A stretch of DNA of 64,000 bases. Source: Lysinibacillus sp. FSL K6-0232. Its GTDB lineage: Bacteria > Bacillota > Bacilli > Bacillales_A > Planococcaceae. A program made the position numbers and the translations under genes. Numbering within the stretch: position 1 is the first letter of the stretch; each line of letters begins with the position of its first letter. The DNA lies in NCBI RefSeq assembly GCF_038008325.1, contig NZ_JBBOYW010000001.1:362001-426000 (forward strand), in the 5' to 3' direction. The notes beneath the pieces are model-generated. The model saw only the letters and a program-made list of their open reading frames with translations. It was not told where the DNA came from and ran no database searches. Positions 33,274 to 42,904 of this stretch are shown here, one piece after another.

Positions 33274-35312
33274 CAACAAAAGAAAAATCGAAAAAACAAG
33301 AAAAGAATATAGAAGAGTTCGAGCAAATTTCTGCTGAAGAGCAACAGGCCATACTCGAAAAATATGATATTGAATCAAATGTAAGAACTGTAACAGGTAT
33401 AATGAAGCATGTTATTTTCTTTGGTCTTTTAGCATTTTCATTGTACCAGCTTTATACGGCTATTTTTGGGCAATTTCCAGCTCAAATTCAACGCAGCATT
33501 CATTTAGGCTTCGGTTTAACACTTATTTTTCTATTATTCCCTGCACGTAAAAAGGCACCGAAGCATAAAATTGCCTGGTTTGATTATATTTTAGCATTGT
33601 TATCTATCGGGGTTGGCTCTTATTGGACGATGAATTATAAAGAGCTTGTAAATAGCAATGGTACAATCACACAAATAGACTTTTTCGTTGGTTTAATAGC
33701 GGTTGTATTAGTGTTGGAGGCTGCTCGACGTGCTGTAGGATTACCGATTACTATTATTGCTACTGTTTTCTTAGTTTATGCATACTATGGTCCATATTTC
33801 CCAGCATTTATGGCACATAGAGGGCAAGATTTAGAAAGTATCGTAAACCTTATGTATTTTACAACAGATGGTATATTTGGTACCCCAATTAGTGTATCAG
33901 CCACATTTATTTTTGTCTTTTTACTATTTGGTGCATTTCTTGTGAAAACGGGAGTAGGTCAATATTTTAATGACTTAGCAGTTGCGCTAGCTGGTAAATT
34001 AATTGGTGGACCTGCAAAAGTAGCTGTGTTTTCAAGTGCACTGCAAGGTACAATTTCAGGGAGTTCTGTAGCAAATGTAGTAACATCAGGGTCCTATACA
34101 ATTCCAATGATGAAAAAGCTAGGCTATCGTAAAGAGTTTGCAGGTGGAGTTGAAGCGGCAGCATCAACAGGTGGTCAACTGATGCCACCAATTATGGGTG
34201 CAGCAGCATTTTTAATGGTTGAGTTTATTGGTCGCGGTATTACGTATTGGGATATTGCAAAGGCTGCGGCTATTCCAGCACTGCTATATTTTACAGGTAT
34301 TTGGATTATGACGCATTTTGAAGCAAAGCGAGTTGGCTTAAGTGGTTTAAGTGATGACCAGATGCCTAACCGCCGAGAGGTATTTAAGAAAATTTATTTG
34401 CTGCTCCCTATTATTGCTATTATCATATTAATGTTAACAGGTACACCAGTTATGCATGCAGCATTATATGGAATTATTATTTCAATTGGTGTGGCTATGT
34501 TTAATAAGGAAACACGTCTAAAGCCTAAAGATGTGGTTGAAGCACTAGTTGAAGGTGCCCGTACGGCTTTAGGGGTAGTGGCAGCTACAGCCTGTGCTGG
34601 AATTATTGTAGGTGTTGTAGTAAAAACAGGTCTTGGTTTAAGTTTAGCCAATAGCTTAGTAGCTTTAGCTGGTGGTAGTATTATTTTAACATTAATTTTT
34701 GTTATGATTGCTTCTTTAATTCTAGGTATGGGAGCACCTACTACTGCTAACTATGTTATTACATCAACAATTGCTGCACCAGCAATTGTAGCGTTATTAT
34801 CACCAAATACGCCACAAGAATTAGTGCCAGTAGTAGTTTTATTATCTGCTCATTTCTTTGTGTTCTATTTTGGTATTATTGCGGATATTACACCACCAGT
34901 AGCGCTTGCAGCCTTTGCAGCTTCGGGCATTTCGGGCGGCGATCCTATTAAAACAGGCGTTAACTCAGCAAAGCTAGCCATTGCGGCATTTATTATTCCA
35001 TATATGATTGTCTTTTCACCAGCCCTATTAATGATTGATACAACTGTACCTCAAATATTATGGGTAGTATTTACAGCCATAACAGGGATGGTAGCAATTG
35101 GTGCAGGAGTTATTGGCTATTGGTATCGTAAATTATTTTGGTTTGAAAGAATCATTATTATTGCGGCAGGGCTATTACTTATTTATCCAGAGAAATTTTC
35201 AGATTGGACTGGATTAGCCATCTTTATCGTGATGTTTGTCATTCAATTTTTATCTAATAAAAAGGGCAATCATCCTAATACTAACAATAAAACAGGTATG
35301 ACGGCATCTTAA
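33270..35312 (+). CDS. TRAP transporter fused permease (TAXI type)
   Basis: 680 residues. A basic N-terminus, then about 16 hydrophobic helices, with the small and large TRAP membrane subunits fused in one chain. DctM-like parts include GKLIGGPAKVAVFSSALQG, SGSSVANVVTSG and GGQLMPPIMGAAAFLM, and later MGAPTTANYVITSTIAAPA. Sodium-driven uptake with the TAXI lipoprotein is inferred from the family. Last gene of the operon, followed by a strong terminator at 35413. Confidence 0.9.
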   Translation: MTTKEKSKKQEKNIEEFEQISAEEQQAILEKYDIESNVRTVTGIMKHVIFFGLLAFSLYQLYTAIFGQFPAQIQRSIHLGFGLTLIFLLFPARKKAPKHKIAWFDYILALLSIGVGSYWTMNYKELVNSNGTITQIDFFVGLIAVVLVLEAARRAVGLPITIIATVFLVYAYYGPYFPAFMAHRGQDLESIVNLMYFTTDGIFGTPISVSATFIFVFLLFGAFLVKTGVGQYFNDLAVALAGKLIGGPAKVAVFSSALQGTISGSSVANVVTSGSYTIPMMKKLGYRKEFAGGVEAAASTGGQLMPPIMGAAAFLMVEFIGRGITYWDIAKAAAIPALLYFTGIWIMTHFEAKRVGLSGLSDDQMPNRREVFKKIYLLLPIIAIIILMLTGTPVMHAALYGIIISIGVAMFNKETRLKPKDVVEALVEGARTALGVVAATACAGIIVGVVVKTGLGLSLANSLVALAGGSIILTLIFVMIASLILGMGAPTTANYVITSTIAAPAIVALLSPNTPQELVPVVVLLSAHFFVFYFGIIADITPPVALAAFAASGISGGDPIKTGVNSAKLAIAAFIIPYMIVFSPALLMIDTTVPQILWVVFTAITGMVAIGAGVIGYWYRKLFWFERIIIIAAGLLLIYPEKFSDWTGLAIFIVMFVIQFLSNKKGNHPNTNNKTGMTAS

Positions 35313-35412
35313 AGCTTGACTACTGAAGCTTTCAAAATTTTATTTTCATATAATAAATTAAAATAAGAACTTGTAGCGGAGGAAACTATAGTCTAGGCTT
35401 CAGACTGTTGAC

Positions 35413-35450
35413 AAAGGGCATTGAGATATTGAAACTCAATGCCCTTTTTG
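35413..35450 (+). terminator. Terminator of the TRAP operon
   Basis: AAAGGGCATTGAG and CTCAATGCCCTTTTT form a stem around ATATTGAAA. Confidence 0.88.
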
Positions 35451-35606
35451 TAATTTAAGGAAAGTCTATATGCAGATGATATTCCATCTGATTATGAGAT
35501 ATGTTTGATATATATAATGCATAATGCGTATAAATCATTGCTTTTTATTAATTTTTCATTGTATAATCTTTTTATCAGAAAATTCAATAAATTAAGGAGT
35601 GGTACA

Positions 35607-35750
35607 ATGGGTAAATTATTCAACTCAAAATTTGAAACATATTTAATGGATCAGGAGTTTGACTTTCAACAAGAGGAAGAGAAGCATGAGGAGCAAACAC
35701 CACAAGTACATTATGAAGAATATCCAGAGGGATTTTTTACAAGTTTATAG
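35607..35750 (+). CDS. Small acidic protein, unknown
   Basis: 47 residues, MGKLFNSKFETYLMDQEF followed by a Glu-rich middle and a Tyr/Phe-containing end (YPEGFFTSL). The start ATG has AAGGAG at good spacing and a terminator follows, so it looks like a real gene. A longer frame from 35505 would cross the ribosome site and is rejected. No family recognised. Confidence 0.65.
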   Translation: MGKLFNSKFETYLMDQEFDFQQEEEKHEEQTPQVHYEEYPEGFFTSL

Positions 35751-35759
35751 GGATGATTG

Positions 35760-35806
35760 AAAGGGCTATGCTAAAAGTGAAAAACTTTTAATATAGCCCT
35801 TTTGTA
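35760..35806 (+). terminator. Terminator of the small acidic protein gene
   Basis: GGGCTAT and ATAGCCC flank inner TAAAAGT/ACTTTTA, followed by TTTT. Confidence 0.75.
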
Positions 35807-35952
35807 CATAATAATGACTAAATGGATTATTGAAGGCATATTCATTGAATATAGTAAGTTTTTTTGATTAGCTATGTCTAAATATGTATATATGTTTATA
35901 AAATAGATTCATGTATAATGGGAAACAAAAAATATGTATAGAAGGTGTCATC

Positions 35953-37068
35953 ATGTCAAAAGCATTAACAGTAGAGGAAACCATTTATCAATGGTTTGAG
36001 TATTTTCATACACATCCAGAAGTGAGCTGGAAAGAGTTTGAAACAACGAAAAAGATTGCCTCGATATTGGATGAATTGAATGTAAGCTATCGTGTATTTG
36101 GTGATATCCCTGGACTGATTGCTGAAATTGGAACGGGCGATGAAATTGTTGCGGTACGTGCAGATATGGATGCATTGTGGCAAGAGGTAGATGGCACATG
36201 GCAGGCAAACCATTCTTGTGGTCATGATGCAAATATAACAATGGTTCTGGGTACATTATTATTGCTGAAAAATCAACCATTACAGCATCGTGTTCGTTTT
36301 ATTTTCCAGCCTGCTGAGGAGCTTGGCAATGGGGCATGTGCAGCCTTTGACCATGGAGCGGTTGAAGGGGTATCACATTTATTTGGCGTACATTTACGAC
36401 CAATTGAAGAGTTACCACTTGGTAAAGTTTCTCCAGCTATCCATCACGGTGCAGCCTATTTTTTAGAAGGGATGATTCAGGGGATTGATGCACATGGTGC
36501 AAGACCACATCAGGGAAAAAATGCTATTGATGTAATTATGGCTATACAGCAGATGTTACATAGCATCCACCTGTCACCATTTGAGCCATATTCCGCAAAG
36601 CTCACAAAAATTATTGCAGATGGCGGTAGCACGAATATTATTCCAGGTAATGCTAGTTTTTCAATGGATATTCGTGCACAGCATAATGAGCAGCTTGAAT
36701 TGCTTCGTAGTAAAATTGAAGCGGGATTAAAGGCTATACAACAACAATTTGATATTACAATGAACTGGAAGTGGCTTGATTTTACACCAGGTGCTGAGGT
36801 ATCACCGATTGCAGCAAAAATGGCAAAGGATGCCATTATTGAAGTGTTAGGTGAGGAGCATTTAGCGAATGAAATAATAACACCCGGCAGTGATGATTTT
36901 CATTTTTATACAGTGAAAAAGCCAACATTAAAAGCTGCAATGATTGGTATTGGCGCAAATTTAGCACCAGGCTTACATCATCCAAAAATGACATTCGATC
37001 ATCGTGCATTAATCGATGCTGCTAAAGTTCTTGCGGCTGTATTAGCAAAAACACCTGAATATGAATAA
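35953..37068 (+). CDS. M20-family amidohydrolase (N-acyl-amino acid or aminobenzoyl type)
   Basis: 371 residues. Peptidase M20D pattern: THPEVSWKEFETT near the start, metal-binding residues in VRADMDAL and SCGHDANITM (about 70-103), FQPAEELGNGA (about 119-129, catalytic Glu) and a C-terminal His in GLHHPKMTF. Such enzymes remove acyl groups from amino acids or split dipeptide-like amides. ATG 35953 follows AGAAGGTG. It precedes an NhaC-family antiporter gene, a pairing seen for amidohydrolases in other Bacillales. Confidence 0.85.
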   Translation: MSKALTVEETIYQWFEYFHTHPEVSWKEFETTKKIASILDELNVSYRVFGDIPGLIAEIGTGDEIVAVRADMDALWQEVDGTWQANHSCGHDANITMVLGTLLLLKNQPLQHRVRFIFQPAEELGNGACAAFDHGAVEGVSHLFGVHLRPIEELPLGKVSPAIHHGAAYFLEGMIQGIDAHGARPHQGKNAIDVIMAIQQMLHSIHLSPFEPYSAKLTKIIADGGSTNIIPGNASFSMDIRAQHNEQLELLRSKIEAGLKAIQQQFDITMNWKWLDFTPGAEVSPIAAKMAKDAIIEVLGEEHLANEIITPGSDDFHFYTVKKPTLKAAMIGIGANLAPGLHHPKMTFDHRALIDAAKVLAAVLAKTPEYE

Positions 37069-37081
37069 TAAAATTATCAAA

Positions 37082-37131
37082 GAAAACTCGAACAGCTACA
37101 AAATTTTGTAGCATAAGTTCGAGTTTTTTTG
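37082..37131 (+). terminator. Terminator of the amidohydrolase gene
   Basis: AAAACTCGAAC and GTTCGAGTTTTTTT with an inner hairpin GCTACAAAATTTTGTAGC. Confidence 0.9.
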
Positions 37132-37344
37132 GTCTTAAAGTATTTTTTATGCATGGATATTCAAGTATTTACATGGTTTTCAATCGCTACTTGGAAGCGT
37201 TTTATTACGCTAAAACAGTTGAATTCTCTTGAGAAGCATAATTTTTTTGCGTTGACTTTTAATTTTTTGAATATTAAGCTAAAAATCGTAAAAAATTATT
37301 TGCGTCTTTGTGAATTCGAAGGAGAGCTTGGTGCAAAAAAGGGG

Positions 37345-38784
37345 ATGGGAGAATTGAAGAAAGATATAAATGCAGGTTGGGCACTACTAACTTTTGCTAT
37401 TATGATTACGGCAATGCTTATTACTGTAGTAGTTTTAGAGCAAGGTCCTCACGTACCTTTACTTGTTGGTACAACGGTAGCAGCAATTGTTGCCAAATTA
37501 CATGGCTATAAATGGGCAGAAATTGAAGAAATGATGTATAAAGGAATACGTCTAGCTTTACCTGCTATTGTTATTATTATTTTAGTAGGTTTAACAATTG
37601 GTGCATGGATCGGTGGCGGCGTTGTAGCAACGATGATTTTCTATGGTTTAAAGCTAATTTCTCCAGCGTGGTTCTTAGTAACAATTATGGTGCTATGTTC
37701 AATTGTATCTTTAGCTATTGGGAGTTCTTGGTCAACAATGGCTACAATTGGTGTGGCAGGTATGGGTATTGGCTTAAGCATGGGAATTCCTGCAGCAATG
37801 ATTGCGGGTGCAGTTATTTCAGGCTCATACTTTGGTGATAAAATGTCACCATTATCAGATACAACAAATCTTGCAGCAGGATTAACAGGCACAGATTTAT
37901 TTGACCATATTAAGCATATGCTTTATACAACAATTCCAGCCTTGATTATTTCACTTGTTGTCTTTGGCATTATGGGTAGAAAATTTGCAGATGTTTCAAT
38001 GCAATCAGAGGAAATTTTAACAACATTAAAAGTGATGGAGGACAGTTTTGTTATTTCTCCATGGCTATTGCTTGTACCAGTAGGGGTTATTGTATTAGTC
38101 GCTAAAAAAGTACCAGCAATTCCAGCTTTAATTATTGGGATTGTAGCAGGCTTCCTCCTACAAATCCTTGTACAGGGTGGTACAGCTACAAGCGCTGTAC
38201 AAGCATTACAGGAAGGTTTTACAATTTCGACAGGCAACGCTATGGTAGATGATTTATTTAATCGTGGTGGCTTAGATTCCATGATGTATACGGTTTCAAT
38301 GACAATTGTTGCCATGACATTTGGTGGGATTTTAGAATATTCAGGCATGTTAAAGGCATTGATGGATGTTATTGTGAAGCTTGCTAAATCTACAGGTAGT
38401 TTGATTGCTTCAACAATTGCTGCTTGTATTACAACGAATGCGACATGTTCAGAGCAGTATATTTCAATTGTTGTTCCTTCACGTATGTTTGCAGGGGTTT
38501 ATCAAAAACGTGGGCTTCATTCTAAAAACCTATCTCGTGCACTAGAGGATGGGGGAACATTAACTTCCGTATTCTTCCCTTGGAATACTTGTGGTGTGTT
38601 TATTTTAGCAACATTAGGTGTAGGCGCTATGGAATATGCACCATATGCGATTCTGAATTTTGCAGTACCAATTATTTCAATTATTTATGGCTATATCGGA
38701 TTTGCAATTGTAAAATTAACGCCTGAAGAAATCGCAGCTGCTGAGCAACGTAGAAAAGAGCAAGAAGCTGAAAGTCTAGTATAA
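37345..38784 (+). CDS. NhaC-family Na+/H+ antiporter
   Basis: About 479 residues with about 12 helices. NhaC-type landmarks are IAIGSSWSTMATIGVAGMG, the segment SGSYFGDKMSPLSDTTNLAAG and the later CITTNATCSEQYI and SVFFPWNTCG. It exchanges sodium, or an amino or hydroxy acid in some relatives (for example malate/lactate in MleN), for protons. The start is ATG 37345 or TTG 37354; no site supports starts further upstream, so 72 upstream codons are excluded. Downstream of the amidohydrolase but with its own transcript. Confidence 0.85.
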   Translation: MGELKKDINAGWALLTFAIMITAMLITVVVLEQGPHVPLLVGTTVAAIVAKLHGYKWAEIEEMMYKGIRLALPAIVIIILVGLTIGAWIGGGVVATMIFYGLKLISPAWFLVTIMVLCSIVSLAIGSSWSTMATIGVAGMGIGLSMGIPAAMIAGAVISGSYFGDKMSPLSDTTNLAAGLTGTDLFDHIKHMLYTTIPALIISLVVFGIMGRKFADVSMQSEEILTTLKVMEDSFVISPWLLLVPVGVIVLVAKKVPAIPALIIGIVAGFLLQILVQGGTATSAVQALQEGFTISTGNAMVDDLFNRGGLDSMMYTVSMTIVAMTFGGILEYSGMLKALMDVIVKLAKSTGSLIASTIAACITTNATCSEQYISIVVPSRMFAGVYQKRGLHSKNLSRALEDGGTLTSVFFPWNTCGVFILATLGVGAMEYAPYAILNFAVPIISIIYGYIGFAIVKLTPEEIAAAEQRRKEQEAESLV

Positions 38785-38789
38785 TGGCT

Positions 38790-38832
38790 TAGAATTCTCG
38801 TAGGCATATAAACACCTACGAGAATTTTATTT
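38790..38832. terminator. Bidirectional terminator NhaC gene / regulator gene
   Basis: ATTCTCGTAGG and CCTACGAGAAT pair perfectly around CATATAAACA. Confidence 0.85.
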
Positions 38833-40073
38833 TAGTATGTAGCAAAATTTAATTCATAGATGGTGCGAGGGCGACCTTGCTGATGGGTCATTTCCTCACC
38901 CACAGCCTTTGCATAGCCATTATCAACTAACTTTTTAATAATACGCTCGGTTGTTCGGCGTGTAACTTGTAAATATTCAGCAAGGTTTTGCGCTGTAAAT
39001 TGAGTTGATTGACGCTCATGACTAAAGTTAATGATTTTAGAAATATTTAATGGGCTTAAATTTGTGAGCTTTGCCATTTCCAATACATATGGATCATTGG
39101 TTTTTAAAGCTAGCCTGCCTTCTGTATTTGGAAAAGGACCTAATAAATTTTTATGCTCGTCAAGAAGATAAATTTCACGAGGCTTTGTAAATGCCAGTGC
39201 ATGTTGAGCATGTTGTGTAGCTTCAAAAATAGAATGTCCATAGCCAAATGCTAGTTTAAATGGCTGATTAATTTTCTGAATAAGCTTCTCTAAGTTGTCC
39301 TTTTCAAGAGCTATTTGTAAATGCCCAGCAGTTGTATAAAGCTCAAAGGAGTGCGAGGTAATTTGCTTATAGGTTGAAAAAGTAGCCTTTGTAATTTCGC
39401 TAACGACTGTTGATGGAGAAGAGGCATCTTCAGGAATTTCTAAAAAACCAACAACAGCTTTTACCGATTCAGATTTAGTTAATAGTGATTTTGATTTTGT
39501 TTCTTCAAGACATTGAATAATGGCATTTGTTGTATCTAACATACGCATTGCAGGTATTTGTCTTGCTTGTAATTCGTCGAACACACTATGAATACTTGTA
39601 ATAACAAAATCAATGCTTTTCGCATTCCATAAGGCAATATGCTGATGTAGAATCGTTTCAGTCGGCTCTGTAATGGATATATGTTGAACATATGGCTTTT
39701 CACCAGTATATTCTATTTCAGCTAAAACATTATCAACAAATATTGGATTCATTACATCAATCGAAATTCTATTGATTGGTATGGCATGTGTAGCTACTAG
39801 TGATAATAAAGTTGTTGAAATCGCTATTTCATCCTGTTTAAGATAATTCCACGGTATTGGAATTTCCGACAGTAATGATTGGGCATGTAAATAAGGTAAT
39901 GTTCCCCCTAATAAAAGAGCATCACATGGTTTCATTTGTTTTAGTAGAGTAGGTGCTTCCGCTGGATGATTGTACAAATAAAATTCTAATTGAACATTGG
40001 GGATATTTTGTGCGATACTAATAATACGTTTCATAAAGGCTTTAGAACAAATAATCGCTATTTTCGTAGACAT
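38832..40073 (-). CDS. Regulator with C-terminal HTH, divergent from dipeptide epimerase
   Basis: 413 residues. The last about 60 residues form a winged-helix domain (FTAQNLAEYLQVTRRTTERIIKKL). The N-terminal part (IAIICSKAFMKRIISIAQ) looks like a receptor domain of the PrpR or periplasmic-binding type. It lies divergent to the epimerase gene with only about 80 bp between the starts, so it probably controls that gene in response to a peptide or amino acid. ATG 40073 follows AAAGGAGTG. I do not recognise the full family. Confidence 0.65.
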   Translation of the reverse strand: MSTKIAIICSKAFMKRIISIAQNIPNVQLEFYLYNHPAEAPTLLKQMKPCDALLLGGTLPYLHAQSLLSEIPIPWNYLKQDEIAISTTLLSLVATHAIPINRISIDVMNPIFVDNVLAEIEYTGEKPYVQHISITEPTETILHQHIALWNAKSIDFVITSIHSVFDELQARQIPAMRMLDTTNAIIQCLEETKSKSLLTKSESVKAVVGFLEIPEDASSPSTVVSEITKATFSTYKQITSHSFELYTTAGHLQIALEKDNLEKLIQKINQPFKLAFGYGHSIFEATQHAQHALAFTKPREIYLLDEHKNLLGPFPNTEGRLALKTNDPYVLEMAKLTNLSPLNISKIINFSHERQSTQFTAQNLAEYLQVTRRTTERIIKKLVDNGYAKAVGEEMTHQQGRPRTIYELNFATY

Positions 40074-40152
40074 AGGCATCACTCCTTTGCTATTTTTTTC
40101 AGTAATTAGCGACATATTAACGACTATTAAAACATGAAGGAGATTAATGATT

Positions 40153-41265
40153 ATGAAAATCCAACAAGTAGATATTTTTGCTATCCATTTACCATTGATT
40201 GACCCATTTATTATTAGCTATGCTACATATGATACAATGCCCTCCATTATTTTAAAAGTAACAACTGATACAGGGGTTGTCGGATATGGAGAAGCTGTTC
40301 CTGATGAGCATGTAACAGGTGAAACATGGGAAAGTACCTATGCGGTATTAAAAAATCACCTTGCACCTGCTGTTATTGGAGAAAGCCCAATGGCATTTGA
40401 AAAGCTGCATGATAAAATGAACAAAATTGTGAAGGACGTACCAGCCGCAAAGGCAGCGATTGATATTGCCTGCTTCGATATTGCTGGAAAGGCATTGGGC
40501 GTACCAGTATATCAGCTATTAGGTGGACGCTATCATGAAAAATTCCCAATTACACATGTTTTAAGTATTGGAACACCTGAAGCAATGGCAGAGGAGGCAG
40601 CTAATCGTGTAGAAATGGGCTACCGTTCATTTAAAATGAAGGTGGGAACAGAAGTTATGCGTGATGTTGCTCGTATTAAAGCAGTACGTGAGCGTGTTGG
40701 AGAGGATATTGCGATTCGGGTTGATGTCAATCAAGGCTGGGGCAATGCAGCTACTACACTACAAGGCTTACGTGTTATGAAAGACTTAAATATTGATTGG
40801 CTAGAGCAACCAGTCAATAGTGAAGATATTGATGGAATGGTTGAGATTAAATCAAAATCTGATGTAACGTTAATGATTGATGAAGGGCTGCGTGGTGTAC
40901 GTGAAATGCGTGAAATTATTGCTAAGCGTGCAGCCGATAAAGTAAATATTAAATTAATGAAATGCGGGGGCATTTATCCTGCTATGAAGCTTGCTGTGAT
41001 GGCTGAAATGGCAGGTATTGAATGTCAGGTTGGCTCAATGGTAGAGTCCTCTGTAGGTTCTGCTGCAGGCTTCCATGTAGCATTTTCGAAAAAGATTATG
41101 ACAAGTGTTGAATTAACAGGACCACTTAAGTTCTCAAAAGATGTGGGCAATCTACATTATGATGTGCCGTTTATTTGCTTAAATGAGCAGCCTGGCTTAG
41201 GTGTAGATGTAGATGAAGCTGTGATTCAGGAATTATGTAAGTTCTCAGCTGTTGTTACAGCCTAA
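40153..41265 (+). CDS. Dipeptide epimerase (L-Ala-D/L-Glu type, enolase superfamily)
   Basis: 370 residues with muconate-lactonizing-type motifs. The first catalytic Lys is in FKMKVGTE (about 160-167), metal ligands are in RVDVNQGW (Asp) and WLEQPV (Glu) plus MIDEGLRG, and the second Lys is in VNIKLMKCGGI. This matches L-Ala-D/L-Glu epimerase of the YkfB type, used in recycling murein peptides. ATG 40153 follows AAGGAG. It is followed 11 bp later by a GNAT gene, so the two share one transcript. The exact dipeptide specificity is not certain. Confidence 0.85.
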   Translation: MKIQQVDIFAIHLPLIDPFIISYATYDTMPSIILKVTTDTGVVGYGEAVPDEHVTGETWESTYAVLKNHLAPAVIGESPMAFEKLHDKMNKIVKDVPAAKAAIDIACFDIAGKALGVPVYQLLGGRYHEKFPITHVLSIGTPEAMAEEAANRVEMGYRSFKMKVGTEVMRDVARIKAVRERVGEDIAIRVDVNQGWGNAATTLQGLRVMKDLNIDWLEQPVNSEDIDGMVEIKSKSDVTLMIDEGLRGVREMREIIAKRAADKVNIKLMKCGGIYPAMKLAVMAEMAGIECQVGSMVESSVGSAAGFHVAFSKKIMTSVELTGPLKFSKDVGNLHYDVPFICLNEQPGLGVDVDEAVIQELCKFSAVVTA

Positions 41266-41276
41266 GGGGGTAGGAT

Positions 41277-41957
41277 ATGAAAAAGCTTTATACAGGTATG
41301 CTTGGTGAAACGCCATTTGATGTTATACAACTAGCACCTCAGCATTTACAGCAAATTGAGAAGCTACAGATGGAGGTTTATCAGGCATTAGAAGATCAAA
41401 CGATTTTACAGCCTTTAACGACAGAGGAATTTGACTATATTTTAAATGGCAATGGTATGATGCTCGGTGCGTATGTAGGGGAGGAATTAATCGCCTTTCG
41501 TGCTTTATTAAATCCTCCTGCTGAGGATGAGCATCTTGGGTATGACTGTGGCATTGCAGAGCATGAGTTCCATCGGGTTTTATATCAGGAGATATCTAAT
41601 GTTTCGCCGAAATATCGCGGCTATGGCTTACAGCAAACATTAGCGGCGGTGGCTATGAACCAGATTGATTTAGAAAAATATGATTACATATGTTCAACAG
41701 TGAAGCCCTATAATATTCCAAGCTTAAAGGATAAATTTTCTCAGCAGCTTGTGATTAAAGGCTTAAAGGTGAAATATGTAGATAAGCTACGTTATATTTT
41801 CTATAAAGATTTACGACAAAAGCCGCCTATTTTTACAGATCAGCAAACGGTGTCAATGGGGGATATAGCCGCTCAGCAACAGCTATTAAAGCAGGGCTAT
41901 TTAGGCACAGCTATGTTTGAAGAAAATAATGATTGGTTTGTTGTATATGAAAAGTAA
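41277..41957 (+). CDS. GNAT-family acetyltransferase
   Basis: 226 residues. An N-terminal GNAT core with the acetyl-CoA loop VSPKYRGYGLQQTLA (about 105-119) and Asn-containing helix end YNIPSLKDKF, then a C-terminal extension of about 70 residues. The acceptor is unknown; operon position with a dipeptide epimerase suggests an amino acid or peptide. The start ATG follows AAGGGGGTAGG. Confidence 0.75.
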   Translation: MKKLYTGMLGETPFDVIQLAPQHLQQIEKLQMEVYQALEDQTILQPLTTEEFDYILNGNGMMLGAYVGEELIAFRALLNPPAEDEHLGYDCGIAEHEFHRVLYQEISNVSPKYRGYGLQQTLAAVAMNQIDLEKYDYICSTVKPYNIPSLKDKFSQQLVIKGLKVKYVDKLRYIFYKDLRQKPPIFTDQQTVSMGDIAAQQQLLKQGYLGTAMFEENNDWFVVYEK

Positions 41958-41959
41958 AA

Positions 41960-42006
41960 ACCTTATCCTTCACTAAAGCAAAATGTGAAGGATAAGGCTT
42001 TTTTTA
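41960..42006. terminator. Terminator between GNAT and FhuF-like genes
   Basis: CCTTATCCTTCAC and GTGAAGGATAAGG pair perfectly, followed by CTTTTTTT. Located between convergent genes. Confidence 0.9.
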
Positions 42007-42714
42007 TTTTTTCATTGGACAAAAGCCACAAGCCATTAAACCAGGGATATCTTTGGAAAAACAGCATGATTTGCGAACAGGAACATTCACTAAATTTGTT
42101 GGGCTTTGATTGCCTGTATATTGTGCCCACCAAGATTTATTGGAGAAGCGTGCCCATGTTTTTGGGTTTTCTAAGGCTTCTATATCCTCCATTGCTTGGT
42201 CAGCTAGGCCGGGGTTGGCTAGCAATACATGATAATGCCATAGTAAATAGCCAAAGAAATTTTCCCAAATAGTAAGGGGGGAGATAGATGTCACCTTTCG
42301 AAGCTGTTGAACAATTACGTGCCCATCATAGAGAATTTTTTCAATAACGGCCTGACGTTCATCTTCATCAACATAGCGCCAGTCATTAGGGTTTGCAAAC
42401 ATAGCAACGGTAAAGCTATTAAATTCTTTAGCGGCATCAAAGCGCAATTCAATTGGCTTACCATCCCAAACCTCATCATAGGCAGCGAGCATATAAAATT
42501 GCATAGCAAAAAACATACCGTAACGGCGCGCAAAATGGGAAATAGCCGCAGTTTCCGTTGCTGCATCTGTAATGCCCATCATCAAGTTTAAAAAATCAGG
42601 ATGGTAAAAATCTTTATGTATATCAGCCAATGTAAATAAAGTCCGCTTAGGCTCAGTTGTATAAATACTATAAGAGTTTAGTTGTTGCACTTGATCCATC
42701 GTTAAAGCTGGCAT
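42004..42714 (-). CDS. FhuF-like ferric-siderophore reductase with C-terminal 2Fe-2S motif
   Basis: 236 residues. The C-terminus ends with CC-x10-C-x2-C (CCFSKDIPGLMACGFCP), the unusual 2Fe-2S site of FhuF-type reductases. The middle fits the IucA/IucC-like FhuF domain (about 70-200). It probably releases iron from ferric siderophores in the cytosol. The ATG at 42714 has AAAGGAGG at good spacing; ATG 42720 is too close. It reads away from the Fur box at 42873, about 160 bp upstream, which may control it together with the transcript on the other strand. Confidence 0.75.
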   Translation of the reverse strand: MPALTMDQVQQLNSYSIYTTEPKRTLFTLADIHKDFYHPDFLNLMMGITDAATETAAISHFARRYGMFFAMQFYMLAAYDEVWDGKPIELRFDAAKEFNSFTVAMFANPNDWRYVDEDERQAVIEKILYDGHVIVQQLRKVTSISPLTIWENFFGYLLWHYHVLLANPGLADQAMEDIEALENPKTWARFSNKSWWAQYTGNQSPTNLVNVPVRKSCCFSKDIPGLMACGFCPMKK

Positions 42715-42858
42715 GGTCATCCTCCTTTATTTAGTTAATTATAAAGTAATCATTTTTGCTTCACAAATGGAATGCAATGTAGTAAAATGCATTAAACATA
42801 TAAGATATATATGAATTAAAGTCATGGATAAAAAAATTAAGATTTTTTTAGATTATTG

Positions 42859-42900
42859 TTGACATTTTAATTGATAATGATTATCATTATCGTATAAAGA
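42859..42900 (+). promoter_or_regulatory. Perfect Fur box with promoter of a candidate small RNA
   Basis: GATAATGATTATCATTATC at 42873-42891 overlaps a possible TTGATA-16 bp-TATAAA promoter reading to the right. The 27-nt core is identical to that at 11273. The dyad is symmetric, so it could also repress the FhuF-like gene reading left. Confidence 0.9.
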
Positions 42901-42904
42901 TTAT

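Noticed and set aside
37129-37344. 72-codon N-terminal extension of the NhaC antiporter
   Set aside because: It overlaps the upstream terminator, has no ribosome site and does not match where NhaC proteins begin.
41985-42272. 95-codon plus-strand frame over the FhuF-like gene
   Set aside because: Antisense shadow: the minus strand encodes the conserved Cys motif of the FhuF-like protein.
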